Source of the DNA: JBBRGK01 sp036741355
Lineage (GTDB): Bacteria; Chloroflexota; Dehalococcoidia; CAUJGQ01
Direction: 5' to 3'
DNA: 17,117 bases
Assembly: GCA_036741355.1 (NCBI GenBank)
Contig: DAINSK010000056.1
Coordinates: 1-17,117, forward strand
The notes under the pieces were generated by a model. That model saw nothing but the letters and a program-made list of their open reading frames with translations. It did no database searches and had not been told where the DNA came from. Below are positions 13,640 to 17,117 of the stretch, piece after piece. Every line of letters begins with the position of its first letter. Position 1 is the stretch's first letter. The translations under genes and the position numbers were made by a program.

Positions 13640-14062
13640 ATGTTGGTAAATTCGTCGCTCCGCATCTCCGGCGTCCTGACTGCCGCGGTCCTGGCAATCG
13701 GCCTGGCCGGCTGCGGAGGCAGCTCCGGCGGTGGCACGCCGGTGGCGGTGACTGTGAGTCAAGCTTCGCTTGCCGCGGCACCGGTGTCGGTTACGTCCGG
13801 CAAGACGACTTTCAAAGTCAGCAACGCGGGCAGCGAGAATCATGAGTTCGTCGTGCTGAAGACGGACACGCCGCAGGACAAGCTGACGGCCGGCACTGAC
13901 GGCACAGTTTCCGAAGACGGCAAGGTCAACGAGCTCGATCCATTCAGCCCCGGCGCCACGAAGACGTTGACGGTCAACCTCAAGCCCGGCAAGTACGTCC
14001 TGCTCTGCAACCTCCCCGGCCACTTTCAGCGCGGCATCCACGCGGCATTTACGGTGCAGTAA
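13640..14062 (+). CDS. Cupredoxin-like lipoprotein
   Basis: 140 aa, start ATG 13640 behind GAGGAGGAG. The N-terminus is a lipoprotein signal with lipobox L-A-G-C (Cys25), so the mature protein is membrane-tethered outside the cytoplasm. The body is a cupredoxin fold: T-F-K-V-S-N-A-G-S-E-N-H-E-F with copper ligand His68, and C-N-L-P-G-H-F-Q-R-G-I-H-A-A-F with Cys123 and His128. The axial position, usually Met in G-M-H, is Ile133 here. It probably carries electrons as a type 1 copper protein, perhaps with raised potential because of the missing Met. An upstream in-frame extension to 13262 is in the catalase gene and not used. Confidence 0.85.
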   Translation: MLVNSSLRISGVLTAAVLAIGLAGCGGSSGGGTPVAVTVSQASLAAAPVSVTSGKTTFKVSNAGSENHEFVVLKTDTPQDKLTAGTDGTVSEDGKVNELDPFSPGATKTLTVNLKPGKYVLLCNLPGHFQRGIHAAFTVQ

Positions 14063-14092
14063 CACGGGCCTGATTCACAACTCACCCCCACG

Positions 14093-14140
14093 AATAACCA
14101 GAATGGCCGGGTTAGTTGCCCCGGCCATTCTGTGCGTTGG
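14093..14140. terminator. Bidirectional terminator, copy B of the repeated unit
   Basis: AATAACCAGAATGGCCGGG - 8-base loop - CCCGGCCATT then CTGTGCGTTGG; stem 14102-14129. It lies between the convergent cupredoxin (+) and PKD (-) genes, so it can serve both. The unit is clearly a second copy of 13505-13551: outer sequences match, the loop differs. Confidence 0.65.
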
Positions 14141-14163
14141 TTCGATTGTGATCCCTGGTTAGC

Positions 14164-15501
14164 TTACGGCCCAACCGTGATCGTGCCGCCGTTCAGGCTG
14201 ATGGCCCAGGCGCCCTGACCAGGCGCGAGTGTCGTCACTCCCGTCGCGTACCTGCCGCCGGCGGTATCCCAGGTGTCAACAGCATCGGCGGAGCCCGTGA
14301 TCCGCAGGCTGGCCGTGGTGCTCGGGTTGCCGACCATCACCCACTGGCTGGCGGGCAGGGTGATGGTGACGCTTGGCTGGCTCGAACCGTTGAGTGTCAG
14401 CGTCGACGCGGCGGTGAGGAAGCACCAGTAGCCGCGGCCGCCGGTCACCGGGGTGACATTCGACTGCTGCTCGTAGTTAACGTCGCCCGGCTGGAAGGTG
14501 TACAGCGGCCCCTCGCACTGCGAGAACACCGAACCCGTGGGACCGGCGACGAGGTTCCAGCCCGCCGGAAGCAGTCCGCCACTGGGACCCGCTGCGGCCA
14601 CCGCGACCCCCAGCGATGCCTGGCCACTGAGTCCCGCCGTGCTCGCGCTGCTGGCGGACACGCTCACCGTGTAGTTACCCGGGTTGCTGAACGTATGGTT
14701 GACGCTTGCACCCGTCGCGGCTGTGCCGTCGCTGAAGGTCCAGGAGTAGGCGATGTCGCTCGGGACGGTAGCTCCTGGCGTAACGGAGAACGTCACCTGC
14801 TGGCCAGCAGTGGCCTGCGACGGACCCGAGATTGTGAGCGCCACGCTCGTCGCGGGGGCCTGGCTGCTGATCGCGATGTTCATTTGCGCGGTACCGGTCG
14901 TTCCCGAGGTGGCGCTGCTTGCCGTCACCTTGACGGTGAAGGTGCCCGTCGTGCTGAATACGTGTGTCACCGTCTTGTTGGTGCTCGCCGGGATGACACC
15001 GCTGCCATCGCCGAAGTCCCAGCTAAAGGTCGTGTCCGCGGGAAGAGTAGCGCCCGTGGCAGGGGCGGCGGTAAACGTCACCGGCGTTCCGACGACGCCT
15101 GTCGAGGGCCCGCTGATCGCTACGCCGAGAGCGGCGGCGATGACTTCGATCGCGCTGCCGCTTACGACCTGGGCGCCGCTGGTAGCCTGCACCGTCACCG
15201 TGTAGGGACCAGGGGCGGTGTACTGGTGCGTTGCCGGGTTCAGCGCGATGCCTCCGGCGCCGTCACCGAAGAACCACAGGTACGTGGTCGTAGCCGCGGG
15301 CGGGTTCGCCGGCGTAGCGCCGCAGATGATCGTCTGCCCGGTCTGGCCGGGGTTCGGGATACAGGCGACGGACACGCTGAAGGCCGCCTGCGCTTGGACG
15401 CTGCCGGTAGCCGAGCTACCGAACGAGACGCCGGCAAGCAACGCAACCCCCGAAACTGCTGCTGCTACCAACGTCCTCTTCAATCTGGATGGTCCTTGCA
15501 T
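14164..15501 (-). CDS. Secreted three-PKD-domain protein
   Basis: 445 aa. AGGAGG five bases before the ATG. Residues 1-39 form a signal peptide (R-L-K-R, hydrophobic core, A-Q-A). Three PKD domains follow at about 40-122, 124-210 and 217-303; each carries the marker F-G-D-G or F-S-D-G after Trp (W-F-F-G-D-G, W-D-F-G-D-G, W-T-F-S-D-G) and ends with Y-T-V-x-V or F-T-V-K-V. The remaining part (about 312-445) begins G-W-N-L-V-A-G-P and has G-R-G-Y-W-C-F and W-V-M-V-G-N-P; I have seen such a C-terminal module in secreted Chloroflexota proteins but cannot assign a function. Likely cell-surface or matrix role, binding proteins or polysaccharide. Not an enzyme as far as I see. Confidence 0.85.
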   Translation of the reverse strand: MQGPSRLKRTLVAAAVSGVALLAGVSFGSSATGSVQAQAAFSVSVACIPNPGQTGQTIICGATPANPPAATTTYLWFFGDGAGGIALNPATHQYTAPGPYTVTVQATSGAQVVSGSAIEVIAAALGVAISGPSTGVVGTPVTFTAAPATGATLPADTTFSWDFGDGSGVIPASTNKTVTHVFSTTGTFTVKVTASSATSGTTGTAQMNIAISSQAPATSVALTISGPSQATAGQQVTFSVTPGATVPSDIAYSWTFSDGTAATGASVNHTFSNPGNYTVSVSASSASTAGLSGQASLGVAVAAAGPSGGLLPAGWNLVAGPTGSVFSQCEGPLYTFQPGDVNYEQQSNVTPVTGGRGYWCFLTAASTLTLNGSSQPSVTITLPASQWVMVGNPSTTASLRITGSADAVDTWDTAGGRYATGVTTLAPGQGAWAISLNGGTITVGP

Positions 15502-15756
15502 CTGTTCCTCCTGTGCGGTGCCGCCCGTCTGCTCGGGTGTAAACGTGACGGCCCTCTATATACTGCAACGCGATAGGCCGGAAAGTGGTTAACGGGAACC
15601 GTATTGCACTTTCATAACCTATACTCCTACAGGCCGGTTCCGGTTGAAACCCAGTACCACTATTGCCCGTCTGAAAAGCTGCGACCAAGTACCGATGGCG
15701 GTATCCGGCGCCGGCTTTCTAGTCCCTGAGGATTATTGAAGAACGTACAAGACGCC
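15502..15756 (-). other. Leader region of the PKD gene, no gene recognised
   Basis: 255 bases between PHP and PKD genes (both minus strand). On the minus strand there is one short ORF with a good AGGAG: ATG AAA GTG CAA TAC GGT TCC CGT TAA (8 codons, starting near 15614), and a TATATA (about 15562-15557) that could be a -10. I checked for known riboswitch cores, including c-di-GMP-I type, and did not find one I could support. Confidence 0.3.
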
Positions 15757-16410
15757 TCAGGCCGGCACACCGACCGCGTGGAACCTGCCCGCGGCAAGCT
15801 CGATCATGAGTTCCGTCACGGTTCGAACCTGGCGCTCGAAAACTGTGTGGCATTTGCCGACGTCGTCGGGGTAATGGGCATCGCTGCCGCCGGTGCCGCG
15901 CATGCCGAGGACCGCCGCAACTTCCGCCGCGAAGGCGTTTTCGCGGGCGGTGCAGTTGCCGTTTTGAACTTCGATTTCGTCGACGAGCCCGAATACCGGC
16001 AGCGCCGCACATTCGGCCGCCGTCATCGTCGCCGGCCCCTGGCCGGTCAGCCAGCGACGGGCCGGTGGCGGATCGAAGTAGTGTCGAAACGGGTGGGCAA
16101 GCACCATGAAGCCGCCGGTCGCCTGCACGAGCTCACGCAACCGATCGGCGCTGCGCACCGACGTGTCGTAGCGGTCGAGGCCGAAAACGAGGATGTGGCC
16201 GCGATCGGTGTTCCACTCGATGCCACGCAACAGCGTCAGGCTAGATTCAGACCCAATCCGTGCCGCCTCGAACTCTTCCCAGGCGCGGAAGTGCTCGGTG
16301 ACGGCGATGGCGTCCAGCCCGACCGCGCGGGCGCGCTCGCCCAGCGCCGACGCCTTAATCGAGGAGTCCGCCGACCCCGCCGTGGTATGCACGTGCAGGT
16401 CAACGCGCAT
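15757..16410 (-). CDS. PHP-domain metal-dependent phosphoesterase
   Basis: 217 aa. PHP metal-site motifs are all seen: D4-L-H6-V-H8, T-E39-H40, E65 with G-H72, A-H106-P-F-R-H110, and G-S-D177-A-H179. These bind two or three divalent metals and hydrolyse phosphate esters; PHP proteins of this small, stand-alone kind act on small phosphorylated molecules or nucleic acid ends, unknown here. The start ATG at 16410 lies 24 bases after the stop of the enoyl-CoA hydratase gene, both on -, so they are probably one operon. No clear ribosome binding site. Confidence 0.85.
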   Translation of the reverse strand: MRVDLHVHTTAGSADSSIKASALGERARAVGLDAIAVTEHFRAWEEFEAARIGSESSLTLLRGIEWNTDRGHILVFGLDRYDTSVRSADRLRELVQATGGFMVLAHPFRHYFDPPPARRWLTGQGPATMTAAECAALPVFGLVDEIEVQNGNCTARENAFAAEVAAVLGMRGTGGSDAHYPDDVGKCHTVFERQVRTVTELMIELAAGRFHAVGVPA

Positions 16411-16434
16411 CGGCGCCGGGTCCGGCCACCGCCA

Positions 16435-17117
16435 TCAGCGACCTGTCCAATTCGCCTTGCGCTTCTCGGCAAAGGCCCTGGGACCTTCTTTCGCGTCCTC
16501 GCTCTGCCGTAGAACCTGCTGGATCGACGATTCCAGGCGCAGGCCGTCGCTGAGGTGCAGGTATTGGCCGCGCACCGCCAGCTCTTTAATCGCCCGCACC
16601 GCCAGCGGTGCGTTGGCGACGAGCTTGCGGGCGTACTCCTCCGCCGTATCCATGAGCCGCTCTTTCGGCACGACTTTGTTGATCAAGCCGTACTGCAGCG
16701 CCTGCTGGGCGGTCAGCGTGTCGCCGATGAGCAGCAGCTCCATGGCGATTGGATAGGGAAGCTGGCGGATCGCCCGTTGCGTACCGCCGTTACCCGGCAG
16801 GATGCCGCGTTTCACTTCGCTGATGCCGAAGACGGCGTGCTCGGCGGCGATGCGGATATCGGTCGCGAACAGGAGGGTCATGCCGCCCGCCAGGCAGTAT
16901 CCGTTCACGGCCGCGACGACCGGCTTCCAGACCTCCAGTCCACGGTTCAGGATCTGCTCCGACTGCGTCTGCCAGAACTCCCACATCTCTGGCTGACGCG
17001 GGATCGTCTTTTTCAGATCGGCGCCGGCGGTGAAGGCGCGGTCGCCCGCGCCGGTGATGATCGCGCACCAGATGTCGGGGTTGTCGCGCACCTCGATCCA
17101 GGCGTCGGAAAGCTGCT
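16435..17117 (-). CDS. Enoyl-CoA hydratase/isomerase, 5' end missing
   Basis: Open to the window edge; the visible part holds 226 codons beginning Q-L-S-D-A-W-I-E-V, so the true N-terminus is outside. Crotonase-fold signatures: A-F-T-A-G-A-D-L-K (first oxyanion-hole block), V-N-G-Y-C-L-A-G-G-M (second oxyanion-hole block), S-E-V-K-R-G-I-L-P-G-N-G-G-T-Q, and A-M-E-L-L-L-I-G. Both Glu residues that act in hydratases (E in S-E-V-K and in A-M-E-L) are present. It would hydrate 2-enoyl-CoA in fatty-acid or related degradation. Probably co-transcribed with the PHP gene just downstream. Confidence 0.9.
   Translation of the reverse strand, partial: QLSDAWIEVRDNPDIWCAIITGAGDRAFTAGADLKKTIPRQPEMWEFWQTQSEQILNRGLEVWKPVVAAVNGYCLAGGMTLLFATDIRIAAEHAVFGISEVKRGILPGNGGTQRAIRQLPYPIAMELLLIGDTLTAQQALQYGLINKVVPKERLMDTAEEYARKLVANAPLAVRAIKELAVRGQYLHLSDGLRLESSIQQVLRQSEDAKEGPRAFAEKRKANWTGR

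Noticed and set aside
14695..15576. Plus-strand ORF of 293 codons opposite the PKD gene
   Set aside because: Arg/Gly/Ala-rich antisense frame; the minus strand has a signal peptide, PKD motifs and a strong ribosome binding site.
15502..15756. Possible riboswitch (c-di-GMP-I or other) in the leader of the PKD gene
   Set aside because: I looked for the conserved core of c-di-GMP-I, fluoride and glycine types on both strands. Pieces such as GGTCGCAGCTTTTCAGACGG are suggestive but the core does not match.
1..17117. TAG recoded as an amino acid throughout
   Set aside because: Three in-frame TAGs raised this idea, but TAG also ends the beta-propeller gene cleanly and other interrupted genes have TGA or frameshifts. 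Decay fits better.
1..17117. CRISPR array, tRNA or rRNA genes
   Set aside because: No regularly spaced repeats and no tRNA- or rRNA-like sequences were seen on either strand.

Overview
The window is high-GC bacterial DNA. It looks like an uncultured Chloroflexota (environmental, probably soil or sediment), judged from G/C-ended codons, the dispersed intergenic repeats of the 'CCCTAACCCCCGGCCCCT...' type, and gene styles such as secreted PKD proteins and a VapBC pair common in that phylum. The assignment is an inference; there is no rRNA or tRNA in the window.

Layout. (1) 1-2200: the end of a WD40/TolB-like beta-propeller gene on +, then about 570 bp of debris (a G/C-rich inverted repeat, an IS-terminus-like sequence, a decayed minus-strand ORF), a signal-anchored repeat protein on -, and a small membrane protein on + with a good promoter. 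(2) 2200-11920: an accessory, defence-like island. It contains a decayed retropepsin-like gene, a minus-strand run of small genes ending in a membrane-anchored TIR protein and a membrane-anchored helical protein, a divergent XRE regulator plus ImmA/IrrE-type metallopeptidase gene, a type III-like restriction-modification locus (mod, res), a vapBC toxin-antitoxin pair, and an apparent N-terminal scrap of a Swt1-HEPN-type gene. (3) 11920-17117: intact housekeeping genes: a catalase, a cupredoxin-like lipoprotein, a secreted three-PKD-domain protein, a PHP-domain phosphoesterase and an enoyl-CoA hydratase (5' end outside the window).

The most unusual aspect is the pattern of damage. In the island, mod carries an in-frame TAG and a later +1 frameshift while res is open across all 912 codons. 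The ImmA/IrrE gene has lost one base inside its HExxH zinc motif. The retropepsin-like gene has both Asp-to-Glu in its active site and an in-frame TGA. Two small minus-strand ORFs have TAG codons in frame with plausible continuations. The complete flanking genes I could read through (catalase, cupredoxin, PKD, PHP) show no such lesion. Either the island is decaying, or these genes are switched or sampled from a mixed population; sequence error is less likely because the lesions cluster.

How the parts may work together: XRE and ImmA/IrrE pairs are known elsewhere as repressor plus anti-repressor protease. Here their promoter region overlaps a predicted divergent promoter for the small-gene/TIR/membrane-protein run, so the TIR operon is the natural candidate target. 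That arrangement (protease-controlled repressor, divergent TIR with a C-terminal membrane anchor, second membrane protein) is my best candidate for an undescribed system. It is an inference from gene order and motifs only.
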